NCBI RefSeq assembly: GCF_013072695.1 | Contig: NZ_LXUK01000027.1 | Span: 1 to 64,000 of the forward strand | Direction of reading: 5' to 3' | Length of the DNA: 64,000 bases | Origin: Acinetobacter sp. Ac_5812 | GTDB taxonomy: Bacteria > Pseudomonadota > Gammaproteobacteria > Pseudomonadales > Moraxellaceae | The notes under the pieces: generated by a model | Seen by the model: only the letters and a program-made list of their open reading frames with translations | What the model was told of the DNA's origin: nothing | The model's database searches: none | Program-made: the position numbers and the translations under genes | Shown here: one piece after another, positions 40,308 to 50,351 of the stretch | Position numbering within the stretch: position 1 is the stretch's first letter | Layout of the letters: every line of letters begins with the position of its first letter

Positions 40308-43300
40308 TTAACCAATAAATTTACGTGCGTTACGGAACATACGTAACCAAGCACCATCTTCAGCCCAGTCTTCTGGCTTCCAAGAATGCTGTAAGGCACG
40401 GAAGTTACGCTCTGGATGCGGCATCATCACAGTCGCACGGCCATCTTTAGAAGTTTGACCTGTAATCGCCTCAGGTGAACCATTCGGGTTCAATGGATAG
40501 TGTTGAGTTGGATTACCCAAACTATCCACATAACGTAAGATCACTTGGTTCTCAGCATTTAAAGCAGCAATTTGCTGTTCAGTTGCAACTAGACGACCTT
40601 CACCATGCGCAACAGCGATTGGCAAAATCGAACCTTGCATATCTTCAAGCAAGACCGAAACTGATTTTTCTACACGAACGTTCACGGCACGCGCTTCAAA
40701 TACTTCTGAAGTGTTACGGTGGAAACGGCCCCAATGCTCTGCACCTGGAATCAGTGGTGCAAGTTGAGACATCATTTGACAGCCATTACATACGCCTAAG
40801 CTGAATGTATTTTGACGATGGAAGAACTGCTCAAACTGGTCACGTAATTTGGCATTGAACAAGACTGATTTCGCCCAGCCACCACCAGCACCCATCACGT
40901 CACCGTATGAGAAACCACCACACGCCACTAAACCCTCGAAGTCGCTTAAGTTGACACGACCTGCAAGTAAGTCACTCATGTGTACGTCGATGGTATTAAA
41001 GCCAACTTTGTCAAAAGCAGCGGCCATTTCAACATGACCGTTAACACCCTGCTCACGCAAGATCGCCATGTTAGGACGACGTGTATTGATAAACGGCGCT
41101 TCAACAGGCTCATTTAAATCATAGGTTGCTTGTGCAATTAAACCTTTGTGGTTTTGATCTGCAATTAAAGCAAACTCTTGATCCGCAGTTTCTACGTTGT
41201 CACGTAAGCGTTGAATTTGGTGTGATACTTCTGCCCATGCTTGTTGTAATTCAGCACGTTCTAAAGTCAAACCATTGACAGCCAATTGATCGGTTGTATT
41301 GACACGACCCACAACTGCAATTGCATCTTTCAGGCTTGATGCTGCAACTTCAACTTCTAACTGAGCCCAATCCGCTGCTGTGATTTGCAGCACAGCACCA
41401 ATTTCTTCAGCGAATAAACTTTCAGTGCTTTGATTTTCTAATGCCACACCTAAGCGTGAAGCAAACATCATTTCCGCAACAGTCGCCAATAGGCCGCCAT
41501 CACCGATATCATGGTAAGCCTTAATCACACCACGATTGTTCCAGTCTTGAATCAAGGCAAAGAATGCTTTGAAGTCATCAAAACTATCGACATCAGGAGT
41601 CACTGAACCAATGGCTTTATACACTTGTGCAAGGATCGAGCCGCCTAGGCGGAATTGACCTTTAGATAGATCAATACGAACCAATACTGAATCAGCTAAA
41701 TTTTTCAATTCAGGCGTTAAGGTTTTACGAACGTCTAACACTGGTGCGAATGCTGTGATCACACCGGTCATTGGCGAAGTCACCGCTTTGTCTTCACCAT
41801 CGTTCCACGTGGTACGCATTGAAAGTGAATCTTTACCAACTGGAATTGCAATGCCTAATGCAGGACACATTTCCATACCAATCGCTTTCACGCCTTCAAA
41901 CAAGGCTTGGTCTTCACCTTTTTGACCTGCCGCAGCCATCCAGTTTGCAGAAAGCTTGATGTCACTGATTTGTTCAATGTTGGCACAGGCAATATTGCTA
42001 ATCGCTTCAGCAACGGCTAAACGTGCAGATGCAGCAGGGTTCAATAATGCTACTGGTGGGCGTTCACCCATTGCCATTGCTTCACCTGTAAAGCCTTGCA
42101 AGCTAGTGGTGGTTACTGCTGCATCTGCAACAGGCACCTGCCAGCGACCCACCATCTGATCACGTGCAACCATACCCGTAATCGAACGGTCACCAATGGT
42201 GATCAAGAATGATTTAGATGCGACTGTAGGATTCTTCAATACGCGGAAAATCGCATCTTTTAAATCAACTTTTGCAGCGTCAAAGTCATTGCCTGTACGC
42301 TCAATCGTTTCATATGAACGTTGCATACGCGGTGTACCGCCTAAGATCACCTGCATTGGGATATCAACAGGCTTGTTCTCAAACAACGGATCTTCAACCG
42401 TTAAGTGACGCGCTTCAGTCGCTTCACCCAATACTGCAAACGGACAACGTTCACGTGCACAAATTTCTTCAAATTGTTCTAAAGACTCTGGGCGAATGGC
42501 AAGCACATAACGTTCTTGCGCTTCATTTGACCAGATTTCCATCGGGCTCATACCTGGCTCTAATGATGGAATTTTACGCAGGTTCAGCACTGCACCCAAC
42601 TCATGATCATTCACAAGTTCTGGCATAGCATTAGATACACCACCTGCACCCACATCATGTACAGACACGATTGGGTTAAAGTCTTCTAAGCGCCAGCAGG
42701 TATCAATCACTTCTTGACAACGGCGTTCCATTTCTGGGTTTTCACGTTGTACCGAAGCAAAATCTAAGCTCTCACCCATGGTACCGCTGTCTACAGAAGA
42801 CGCTGCGCCACCACCAAGACCGATCAACATTGCAGGACCGCCCAACACAATGAGCAAGTCACCCGGTTGAATTGCATCTTTTTCAACATGGTCAGGACGA
42901 ATGTTGCCGTAACCACCAGCGATCATGATTGGCTTATGGAAGCCTTTCACTTCACCATTGACATTCTGTTCAAAAGTACGGAAATAACCATTCAATGCTG
43001 GACGACCGAATTCGTTATTAAACGCAGCGCCACCCAATGGACCTTCAATCATGATTTGTAATGGCGAAGCCATACGTGAAGGTTTACCGTAGTTATCTTC
43101 CCAAGGCTGTTCAAAACCAGGAATATTTAAGTTCGAAACAGTAAAGCCTGTTAAACCCGCTTTTGGTTTACCACCACGACCCGTTGCACCTTCATCACGG
43201 ATTTCGCCGCCCGAACCTGTTGCAGCCCCAGCAAATGGAGCAATGGCAGTTGGATGGTTGTGTGTTTCAACCTTCATTAAAATATGAGCAGCTTGGCTCT

Positions 43301-44138
43301 TATATTTATAAACGAAGTGACCATTTTCATCCGCTTTCGGATAAAAACGCATGGTGTCATAACCCACGATCACAGATGCGTTATCTTTATATGCTGATAA
43401 CACATCGGTCGGAGATTCTTTATAAGTATTTTTAATCATCTGGAACAAAGATAATGGTTGTTTTTCACCATCAATTGTCCATTCAGAACCAAAGATTTTA
43501 TGACGACAGTGTTCAGAGTTTGCTTGTGCAAACATCATCAACTCGATGTCATTTGGATTACGACCCAACTTGGTAAATGCTTCGGTGAGGTAATCAATTT
43601 CTTGCTCAGATAAAGCAAAGCCAAACTCATTGTTGGCTTTGACTAATGCTTCTTTTCCTTGACCCAAGATATCAATTGAGTTCAATGGCTTCGGTGCTGT
43701 TTCTGAGAATAGAGCTTTTGCATCATCAATTTGAGCAAAAACACTCTCTGTCATACGGTCATGTAAGGCCAATTTCACTTCGTTCGAAATCTCTTTCACA
43801 CCTTTCAGTGTAAATAACAGACCACGCTCTAAACGGTGAATGGGTGTATTACAGTTTTGGAAAATATCGGTTGCTTTAGATGACCACGGCGAGATTGTCC
43901 CTACACGCGGTGTGACTAAAATCTGGATTTCATCACTTGCAGCTTGGCGAAGTTCGAAAGATTGACCATCGTTTAAAAGTTGTAATGCCGATTGATGTTG
44001 CTGCTCGTTGAGCGCTTGATCAAACAAATAAACCCACTGGCTGTCAAAAGATTGAACAGAACTCATTGACGTTAATCGGTTTAAGAGTTGAGCTTTCTTG
44101 AAAGAAGAATGTGCTGATGCACCGGCCACGATAAACAT
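40308..44138 (-). CDS. purL: Phosphoribosylformylglycinamidine synthase
   Basis: This 1276-aa large-type FGAM synthase converts FGAR and glutamine to FGAM in purine synthesis. The N-terminal PurS-like part and the first AIRS-like domain (FAQANSEHCRHKIFGSEW, KVETHNHPTAIAPFAGAATG) are followed by a second synthetase half. The C-terminal class I glutaminase has the nucleophile in SLGVCNGCQMMSQL and the His/Glu pair in MMPHPERNFR. Single-chain PurL of this length is the gammaproteobacterial form. It is monocistronic. Confidence 0.98.
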   Translation of the reverse strand: MFIVAGASAHSSFKKAQLLNRLTSMSSVQSFDSQWVYLFDQALNEQQHQSALQLLNDGQSFELRQAASDEIQILVTPRVGTISPWSSKATDIFQNCNTPIHRLERGLLFTLKGVKEISNEVKLALHDRMTESVFAQIDDAKALFSETAPKPLNSIDILGQGKEALVKANNEFGFALSEQEIDYLTEAFTKLGRNPNDIELMMFAQANSEHCRHKIFGSEWTIDGEKQPLSLFQMIKNTYKESPTDVLSAYKDNASVIVGYDTMRFYPKADENGHFVYKYKSQAAHILMKVETHNHPTAIAPFAGAATGSGGEIRDEGATGRGGKPKAGLTGFTVSNLNIPGFEQPWEDNYGKPSRMASPLQIMIEGPLGGAAFNNEFGRPALNGYFRTFEQNVNGEVKGFHKPIMIAGGYGNIRPDHVEKDAIQPGDLLIVLGGPAMLIGLGGGAASSVDSGTMGESLDFASVQRENPEMERRCQEVIDTCWRLEDFNPIVSVHDVGAGGVSNAMPELVNDHELGAVLNLRKIPSLEPGMSPMEIWSNEAQERYVLAIRPESLEQFEEICARERCPFAVLGEATEARHLTVEDPLFENKPVDIPMQVILGGTPRMQRSYETIERTGNDFDAAKVDLKDAIFRVLKNPTVASKSFLITIGDRSITGMVARDQMVGRWQVPVADAAVTTTSLQGFTGEAMAMGERPPVALLNPAASARLAVAEAISNIACANIEQISDIKLSANWMAAAGQKGEDQALFEGVKAIGMEMCPALGIAIPVGKDSLSMRTTWNDGEDKAVTSPMTGVITAFAPVLDVRKTLTPELKNLADSVLVRIDLSKGQFRLGGSILAQVYKAIGSVTPDVDSFDDFKAFFALIQDWNNRGVIKAYHDIGDGGLLATVAEMMFASRLGVALENQSTESLFAEEIGAVLQITAADWAQLEVEVAASSLKDAIAVVGRVNTTDQLAVNGLTLERAELQQAWAEVSHQIQRLRDNVETADQEFALIADQNHKGLIAQATYDLNEPVEAPFINTRRPNMAILREQGVNGHVEMAAAFDKVGFNTIDVHMSDLLAGRVNLSDFEGLVACGGFSYGDVMGAGGGWAKSVLFNAKLRDQFEQFFHRQNTFSLGVCNGCQMMSQLAPLIPGAEHWGRFHRNTSEVFEARAVNVRVEKSVSVLLEDMQGSILPIAVAHGEGRLVATEQQIAALNAENQVILRYVDSLGNPTQHYPLNPNGSPEAITGQTSKDGRATVMMPHPERNFRALQHSWKPEDWAEDGAWLRMFRNARKFIG

Positions 44139-44275
44139 GTTGACTTTGGCTCCACGGGTGGGTCTAACGAACCTACCACAATGTGACTTATGAAAGAGCG
44201 CATATTCTACTGTGAAAGGCTCATTTCAGCTAGCCATATCTACCTTAAAATAATCAAAATTTGTTTGATAACAGC

Positions 44276-45349
44276 CTACTGTTCATCGAGTAAAATTTGA
44301 TAAGTCGATGAATTATATAAATAGACTTTTTTATTTTGATCGAAATACAAACTTACGATCTTATTATTTGGTTTTACAGCACCATACCGATTCATTCTTG
44401 TACCGCTATACTTTATTTCGATTGGAAAATATTCTTGATCTTTTTGAGCTAATATTTTTAAAGTAGAACTAAACTTATAACGTAAATTTTCAGCAACATT
44501 TTCTGTAAATGTATTCTCTCGTGAAAGATCTAACGCAAAATTCTGAATAAAATCGTCTTCTGAGAACATCAAAATATCCCATGATGCTATAGAGGGGATG
44601 GGATATGAAAAAAGAGAATAGATTTTCTCAAAATAACTTCCCATCCGGTTTAAGCCGAGCGGGGTGATATTCTTGACTAACTCATCATAGATCAAATCAA
44701 AATTTTCATTTTCAAATCCATCATAATGCGGGGGTGTCCGACTTACTAATTGGAATCCGTCCGCCCCTGTCTGCTGGAACAGAAAAAGCTCAATATACGG
44801 GTTTTCGAAAAAAACACTCTTGTTTGACTCAGTAACTTTCCATAATTCAATTGGAAGCAAGTATCGTTTATCCCCAGATAAATTTTGATATTCAATGACC
44901 TTTTTCGGAATGATTAATCTTTTCTCTTTAACCTGTAGCACCTTACCTGAACATTCATCAGTTTTTGTGGCATCAACCCAAATGACTGAATATGGAATTT
45001 TATTAAGACGATCTGCTGTCTCCTGAGGTAACTTAAACCCTTCACTCACCCGATTTTGATAAAGTACTTTTTCAATATTCAAAATATCCATGCTTTTTAA
45101 TTTAATTTTCTCCATTTCACTTTTGTCAAATTTCTCCGTTATATTTTGTTTTTTATTTTCAACCATCATCGTCGTAATGAGTTCAGATGGATTTATGTTT
45201 TGCTCTGGCTCTACGACTAGCAGATCTTGAATATCTTTAAATGCCAAATCTGCAAGCTCCTGAACAGAAAGTTGTTCACATTCAGCCATGACATTCGCAT
45301 TTGCCAGCAAGACAATTAAAAAAAGACAAAAGTTTTTTTGCTTACCCAT
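44276..45349 (-). CDS. Periplasmic protein of unknown function, 357 aa
   Basis: The start MGKQKNFCLFLIVLLANANV ends in a signal peptide cleavage site near VMAECEQ, so the protein is exported. The frame is open to a TTG at 45361, but the ATG at 45349 has TTGGA upstream and is preferred. The mature protein is acidic with two Cys residues (AECEQ and TDECSG) that may pair. No domain was recognised. It is AT-rich compared with purL and lies alone between purL and the divergent dgt. Confidence 0.65.
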   Translation of the reverse strand: MGKQKNFCLFLIVLLANANVMAECEQLSVQELADLAFKDIQDLLVVEPEQNINPSELITTMMVENKKQNITEKFDKSEMEKIKLKSMDILNIEKVLYQNRVSEGFKLPQETADRLNKIPYSVIWVDATKTDECSGKVLQVKEKRLIIPKKVIEYQNLSGDKRYLLPIELWKVTESNKSVFFENPYIELFLFQQTGADGFQLVSRTPPHYDGFENENFDLIYDELVKNITPLGLNRMGSYFEKIYSLFSYPIPSIASWDILMFSEDDFIQNFALDLSRENTFTENVAENLRYKFSSTLKILAQKDQEYFPIEIKYSGTRMNRYGAVKPNNKIVSLYFDQNKKVYLYNSSTYQILLDEQ

Positions 45350-45522
45350 TAAAATGTCCAATCATTTTCTATATTTATTGCCGTTATTATATAAACTATT
45401 TTATTGTGCAACCAGATGAGCCCTGCTTGTACCTTTTTAAAAGACAACTTATGTCGCCCTACTCTAGTGCTTTAATCTTTTTTTTGGCATCATGATCCTG
45501 AACTCATAGTGAATAATGATGA

Positions 45523-46863
45523 ATGGAACAAATGCGTTGGGTAGAATTGCTTTCTGCAATTCGTTTAGGTAGTAAAAAAAGTAGTACTGAATTGGCTCGA
45601 AGCCCTTTCCATAAAGATTACGATAGAATTATATTTTCCCAAAGTTTTCGCCAGCTAAATAGAAAAACACAGGTTCACCCACTGACTCAACATGATGGGA
45701 TTCACACCCGTCTAACACACTCGCTTGAAGTTTCTTGTATCGGTCGTTCACTCGGCATGCTCGCCGCAGAAAAAATCAAAGATGAATTACCGATGTGGAT
45801 TTCACCTGCGGATGTTGGTGCGATTATTCAAGCAGCCTGCTTAGCACATGATATTGGCAATCCTCCTTTTGGCCATGCAGGTGAATATGCCATTCGGGAA
45901 TGGTTTGATGATGCTTCACATCGCGACTTTCTGGCTAGGCTCACTCCAGAAGAGGCAGCCGATGTACGCCAATTCGAAGGCAATGCTCAAGGACTTCGCC
46001 TTTTAAGTCGTATTGATTACCACCCTGATGATGGTGGCATGCGTTTAACCTGTGCCACCTTGGGTGCTTATTTAAAATATCCATGGCTCTCAAAAACAAT
46101 TGAAGAACAAGGTGATATGCCCTCGCATCAACGGGCAAAATTTGGCTGTTATCAATCTGAAAAAGAAATTTTAAGACAGTTGGCAGAACAGCTCGGTCTC
46201 ATTCAGCTTGGTGAATACCATTATTGTCGTCATCCGCTGACCTATTTATTAGAAGCGGCTGATGATATTTGTTATGCCCTGATTGATTTAGAAGATGGCA
46301 TCATTCTCAATATGTTGAACTATGCTGAAGTTGAGCCGATTTTTCTGAATTTGATTGCTGATTATGGTTATCCAGAAGAATTACATTTACCGCATACCAC
46401 TTGGCAGCAAAAGATTGCAGCTTTACGCGGTCGTGTAATGAAGCGTCTCGTCGATGAAGTCACCACCGCTTTCGCCAAGCATCATTATGAAATTTTAACC
46501 GGCCAGCTTAAAGGTAGCCTATTACAATATTGCTCACCCGATATTGAAGCAGGCATTCAAACTGCAAAAAATCTGGCCAAAGACCGTATTTTTGAGCATC
46601 CTCAAAAATCTGGTTTAGAGATTATTGCCCATCAAAGCCTACAAACCATTCTGGATGCCTTTATCCCACTGACCATGCCACATAAAACCTTAAGCTTTAA
46701 AGAGCAACGCTTAATGTCTATTTTGCAACATTCAGGGGTAAATCTGCAAAACAACCACTATAATAATATTATGCAAGTTCTCGATATTATTAGTAAGTTC
46801 TCGGATCATCAGGCTTATAGTCTGGCTCAAGAGTTGCAAGGCAATAAGATAGGGTTCTTTTAA
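45523..46863 (+). CDS. dgt: dGTP triphosphohydrolase-like protein
   Basis: HD-domain phosphohydrolase of 446 aa. The metal-binding residues are in HTRLTHSLEVSCIGRS and ACLAHDIGNPPFGHAGE, with LTYLLEAADDICYALIDLED holding the last Asp. KKSSTELARSPFHKDYDRII and FSQSFRQLNRKTQVHPLTQH are family blocks. Dgt-like enzymes cleave dGTP to deoxyguanosine and tripolyphosphate; the long bacterial form may also act on other dNTPs. The stop overlaps the start of the next gene (TAATG). Confidence 0.93.
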   Translation: MEQMRWVELLSAIRLGSKKSSTELARSPFHKDYDRIIFSQSFRQLNRKTQVHPLTQHDGIHTRLTHSLEVSCIGRSLGMLAAEKIKDELPMWISPADVGAIIQAACLAHDIGNPPFGHAGEYAIREWFDDASHRDFLARLTPEEAADVRQFEGNAQGLRLLSRIDYHPDDGGMRLTCATLGAYLKYPWLSKTIEEQGDMPSHQRAKFGCYQSEKEILRQLAEQLGLIQLGEYHYCRHPLTYLLEAADDICYALIDLEDGIILNMLNYAEVEPIFLNLIADYGYPEELHLPHTTWQQKIAALRGRVMKRLVDEVTTAFAKHHYEILTGQLKGSLLQYCSPDIEAGIQTAKNLAKDRIFEHPQKSGLEIIAHQSLQTILDAFIPLTMPHKTLSFKEQRLMSILQHSGVNLQNNHYNNIMQVLDIISKFSDHQAYSLAQELQGNKIGFF

Positions 46864-47531
46864 TGCTGGAGCGGCATGTAGATAATGGAGTTTATCTATC
46901 AAATTTTATTTATCTTGATCAATGGGTTAAATGCCCTAAGTGCAATCAGCCATGTATTTTAAAATACAAAGAACCACAAACACCTAAAAAAAATAGGTAT
47001 CAAGGTATATTTTTATTGAGTTGTTTACATTGTGCTTACCAAATTAATCCAAGCCAAAGTGATACTGCTCAGCTTCATAATGGTCATTATTACGCTACAA
47101 CGTACAAACGTTGTCAAAAATGTGGTGGAGCATGGTTAAGCGCAAAGCAAAAGCTGCTTAATGCAGGTTCATTACCACCATTTATTCAGGCAAGATGCCA
47201 CCTTTGCCAACATATCTCAAAATTTGACCAATTTGGGCTTAATTTTATTATGGATCAAAATATGGGCCGCACAATCTATGGCTTAGAACTATATTTAAAA
47301 ACCCCAACTCGGCATGGGGAGATTTCCGTTTATAATATTGAGCACTTAAAAGAGCTAAAAACATATATTCAAGCTGGGTTGCGAGAGCGAACCTCTCAAA
47401 CAGGAAATGGTAGTTATTTTTCCCGTTTACCTGCTTGGATAAAATCCACACGAAATCGTAAAGAAATTCTCAAAGCCATTTTGCGTTTAGAACAAATGGC
47501 ATCTACTATTCAACCATTAACAAATAAGTGA
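46863..47531 (+). CDS. Cys-rich zinc-ribbon protein coupled to dgt
   Basis: Four CxxC knuckles are visible in the N-terminal 120 residues: VKCPKCNQPC, LSCLHCAYQ, KRCQKCGGAW and ARCHLCQHIS, giving two probable zinc ribbons. The C-terminal 100 residues are helical and basic (SRLPAWIKSTRNRKEILKAI) without recognised motif. The start overlaps the dgt stop by one base (TAATG), so it should be made together with Dgt. Zinc binding is inferred; the role, perhaps nucleic-acid binding, is unknown. Confidence 0.75.
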   Translation: MLERHVDNGVYLSNFIYLDQWVKCPKCNQPCILKYKEPQTPKKNRYQGIFLLSCLHCAYQINPSQSDTAQLHNGHYYATTYKRCQKCGGAWLSAKQKLLNAGSLPPFIQARCHLCQHISKFDQFGLNFIMDQNMGRTIYGLELYLKTPTRHGEISVYNIEHLKELKTYIQAGLRERTSQTGNGSYFSRLPAWIKSTRNRKEILKAILRLEQMASTIQPLTNK

Positions 47532-47540
47532 AAAGACTCA

Positions 47541-48146
47541 ATGATCGGATGTTTAATTGGCGAAGTGTTTGCCCTAGAAGCCCCAACCGTATTACTCAAC
47601 GTAAACGGCGTTGGCTATGAAATTGACACACCACTTTCGACATTTTGCCAATTACAAAAAGGACAGAAAGTCACTTTATGGACGCACTTAGTGGTTCGTG
47701 AAGATGCTCAGCAACTTTATGGTTTTAGTGATGCACAAGAAAAAACCATTTTCCGTACACTACTCAAAGTGAATGGCGTTGGTCCTAAAATGGCTTTGGG
47801 CATCTTATCGACATTAAGTGTTGAGCTACTGATTCACACGATTGAACATGATGATATTAATACGCTGATTAAAGTCCCTGGCGTGGGCAAGAAAACTGCA
47901 GAACGCTTAATGATTGAATTACGTGATCGTTTCAAAGCATTAGCGCATTCAACCGGCGGTACCACGAATGCAGCAGTTGCTCAAATTCAATTTATGGCAA
48001 ATTCACCAGTTGCCGAAGCTGAAGCCGCTTTACAATCGCTGGGTTATAAACCAGCAGAAGCACAAAAAGCAGTGGCAGCAGTCAAAGCAGACTATACTGA
48101 ATCGGCTGACATTATCCGTGCTGCGCTCAAATCCATGATGAAGTAA
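47541..48146 (+). CDS. ruvA: Holliday junction helicase subunit RuvA
   Basis: MIGCLIGEVFALEAPTVLLN and VNGVGYEIDTPLSTF form the OB-fold N-terminus of RuvA. Two helix-hairpin-helix units are visible in LLKVNGVGPKMALGILSTL and IKVPGVGKKTAERLMIEL. The C-terminal domain that contacts RuvB (AEAALQSLGYKPAEAQKAV) is intact. Length 201 aa. RuvA binds four-way junctions and loads RuvB. The two genes are 7 bases apart. ruvC is not in the window. Confidence 0.97.
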   Translation: MIGCLIGEVFALEAPTVLLNVNGVGYEIDTPLSTFCQLQKGQKVTLWTHLVVREDAQQLYGFSDAQEKTIFRTLLKVNGVGPKMALGILSTLSVELLIHTIEHDDINTLIKVPGVGKKTAERLMIELRDRFKALAHSTGGTTNAAVAQIQFMANSPVAEAEAALQSLGYKPAEAQKAVAAVKADYTESADIIRAALKSMMK

Positions 48147-48153
48147 TAGATAT

Positions 48154-49152
48154 ATGCAAGATCGTCTTATTAGCGGAACAGAAAAGCCTGAAGATCATTT
48201 TGATCGTGCCATTCGCCCAACCTCATTGGCTGACTATATTGGTCAGCCCGTGGTTCGTGAGCAAATGGAAATCTTCATTGGTGCAGCGCGTGGTCGTGGT
48301 GAAGCACTGGATCATACCTTGATCTTTGGTCCACCAGGTTTAGGTAAAACCACGTTGGCGAATATTATCGCAAGAGAAATGGGCGGTAATTTAAAATCAA
48401 CTTCTGGCCCGGTATTGGAACGTGCAGGTGACTTAGCCGCAATGCTCACCAATCTAGAAGAAGGTGATGTGCTGTTTATTGACGAGATTCATCGTCTTTC
48501 ACCCGTGATTGAAGAGATTCTCTATCCAGCCATGGAAGATTACCAACTGGATATTATGATTGGTGAAGGCCCTGCGGCTCGTTCAATCAAGCTCGATCTG
48601 CCAGCCTTCACTTTAGTCGCAGCCACAACACGTGCAGGTTTGCTCACCTCCCCGTTACGTGACCGTTTTGGGATTGTACAGCGTTTAGAGTTCTATTCAG
48701 TTGAAGACCTGACCCATATCGTGACCCGTTCAGCGAACCTAATGGATGTGCCGATTACTCATGAAGGTTCAACAGAAATCGCCCGTCGTGCACGCGGGAC
48801 GCCCCGTATTGCCAATCGATTATTACGTCGTGTCCGTGACTATGCCCAAGTCAAAGGCACTGGTGAAGTGACTCAGGATATGGCGCAACGGGCTTTGGAC
48901 ATGCTCAATGTCGATAAAGCTGGTTTAGATACGCTCGATCGGCGTTATCTCAGTATGTTACTGGAACGCTTTGAGGGTCGACCAACTGGTGTTGAAGCCT
49001 TAGCCGCAGCCATGGCAGAAGACAGCGGCACACTTGAAGACGTAATTGAGCCCTATTTGATTCAACAAGGTTATGTGATGCGTACCGCACGTGGCCGTAT
49101 TGCAACCAATATGGCATATTTACAATTTGGTATGACACCACCTGAATCATAA
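48154..49152 (+). CDS. ruvB: Holliday junction branch migration helicase RuvB
   Basis: AAA+ ATPase with Walker A LIFGPPGLGKTTLANIIA, Walker B VLFIDEIHRLSPVIEEIL, sensor AATTRAGLLTSPLRDRFGI and the C-terminal winged helix (TARGRIATNMAYLQFG). Length 332 aa. RuvB rings drive branch migration of Holliday junctions together with RuvA from the gene just upstream. The family match is complete. Confidence 0.97.
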   Translation: MQDRLISGTEKPEDHFDRAIRPTSLADYIGQPVVREQMEIFIGAARGRGEALDHTLIFGPPGLGKTTLANIIAREMGGNLKSTSGPVLERAGDLAAMLTNLEEGDVLFIDEIHRLSPVIEEILYPAMEDYQLDIMIGEGPAARSIKLDLPAFTLVAATTRAGLLTSPLRDRFGIVQRLEFYSVEDLTHIVTRSANLMDVPITHEGSTEIARRARGTPRIANRLLRRVRDYAQVKGTGEVTQDMAQRALDMLNVDKAGLDTLDRRYLSMLLERFEGRPTGVEALAAAMAEDSGTLEDVIEPYLIQQGYVMRTARGRIATNMAYLQFGMTPPES

Positions 49153-49165
49153 ATATAGATAAATC

Positions 49166-49828
49166 ATGACTCAAGCCCTAGATGAACAACAACTTATAGA
49201 AAGAATTAAAGTATCGTATCAAGACGTTATTTCTGATTTACCGCCTATCGAAGAGTTGCCTCGATATGTGATGTTTTCGGAATATCGCCAAGAACAAAGA
49301 CAATTTTTAGATGCTCTTCTCCAAGCTCATTCTGCATTGTCACTCTCTTGTCAATTTGTCGATTCAACACAACAAGCTGTTTCCCTTTCTAGTGAGCAGC
49401 TTGAACAATTCAACACTACCTCACATTTGAACTGGTCACTCACAAGCCTTGCCTTTGACCATACACACGCTACAATCTTTATTTCATTATGCTTTCAAGA
49501 CGATCTAAAGCAGATGGTCGAGGAACATCGCCCACCGCGCAAACCTATACTGACTTTGAAAAACTTGGCAATTCTATTGATCAGTTGCTGTATGCTCGGC
49601 ATTTCACTTTACTTATTTAACCAAGCCCCAGAATGGTTGGTATTTATCATTTTTGCAGTTGGTTTTTTAGGTTTATGTATGCTATACGACCGTGTAAAAG
49701 ATTACATTCAATACAACAAAGTAAAAGATGATCCTCTAAAAACCTTGATTGTTGCAGGCTATTTTGCTGAACATTTAGAAGATTATGCAACGCAGACTTT
49801 AATCTTAGATAAAAACTCAAACGAATAG
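49166..49828 (+). CDS. Membrane protein of unknown function, 220 aa
   Basis: The first 120 residues are soluble and acidic. Two hydrophobic segments follow (about 125-142, NLAILLISCCMLGISLYLF; and about 147-168, WLVFIIFAVGFLGLCMLY), then a charged C-terminal tail, so both ends are probably on the cytoplasmic side. It starts 13 bases after ruvB and is followed by the Tol operon. The family was not recognised. The position between ruvB and ybgC suggests no obvious role. Confidence 0.7.
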   Translation: MTQALDEQQLIERIKVSYQDVISDLPPIEELPRYVMFSEYRQEQRQFLDALLQAHSALSLSCQFVDSTQQAVSLSSEQLEQFNTTSHLNWSLTSLAFDHTHATIFISLCFQDDLKQMVEEHRPPRKPILTLKNLAILLISCCMLGISLYLFNQAPEWLVFIIFAVGFLGLCMLYDRVKDYIQYNKVKDDPLKTLIVAGYFAEHLEDYATQTLILDKNSNE

Positions 49829-49919
49829 CTTGCTTGATCTGTTGTGCCATTTGCCCCAAAAATCAATATGCTAAACTGCGACACTATTCAACACCTCGTA
49901 TCAAGAATGGATTTTTATC

Positions 49920-50327
49920 ATGGCAAATCATTTTGAGTTCAACATTCGCGTTTATATCGAAGATACAGATGCAGGCGGTATCGTTTACCATGCCAATCAT
50001 ATCCGTTTTATGGAGCGTGCTCGTACCGAATGGCTACGTGCAGCAGGTGTTGACCATTATTGGCATCAAAAAGATTACAACTTCGTAGTACATCAAATTG
50101 CTGTTAAATATGTACGCCCAATATTAATGGATGATTTAATTACCGTTACAGCACGTGTTATTTCGTGTAAAGCCGCATCTTTTGTGTTGCAACAAAATAT
50201 TTATCGTGGTGAAATCTTGCTGGCTTCAGGTGAGGTTGTGTTGGCATGTTTAAACAAAGAGTTAATGCCACGTAGACTTCCTGATGAAATTCGTGATCTG
50301 ATTCAAAAAGAATTAGCACAGGACTAA
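49920..50327 (+). CDS. ybgC: Tol-Pal system acyl-CoA thioesterase YbgC
   Basis: The YbgC signature is present: NIRVYIEDTDAGGIVYHANH followed by IRFMERARTEWLRAAGVDH. The motif EDTDAGGIVYH holds the catalytic Asp and the hotdog-fold helix. It hydrolyses short-chain or phospholipid-linked acyl-CoA and is the standard first gene of the tol-pal cluster. Length 135 aa. Followed after 24 bases by tolQ. Confidence 0.95.
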   Translation: MANHFEFNIRVYIEDTDAGGIVYHANHIRFMERARTEWLRAAGVDHYWHQKDYNFVVHQIAVKYVRPILMDDLITVTARVISCKAASFVLQQNIYRGEILLASGEVVLACLNKELMPRRLPDEIRDLIQKELAQD

Positions 50328-50351
50328 AATAAACTTTCGGCACAGCAACTT

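Noticed and set aside
40475..43435. Several plus-strand frames antisense to purL
   Set aside because: PurL is continuous and fully recognisable on the minus strand; these frames are shadows.
45301..45495. Plus-strand frame of 64 aa before dgt
   Set aside because: It begins inside the signal-peptide region of the minus-strand gene and has no translation signal.
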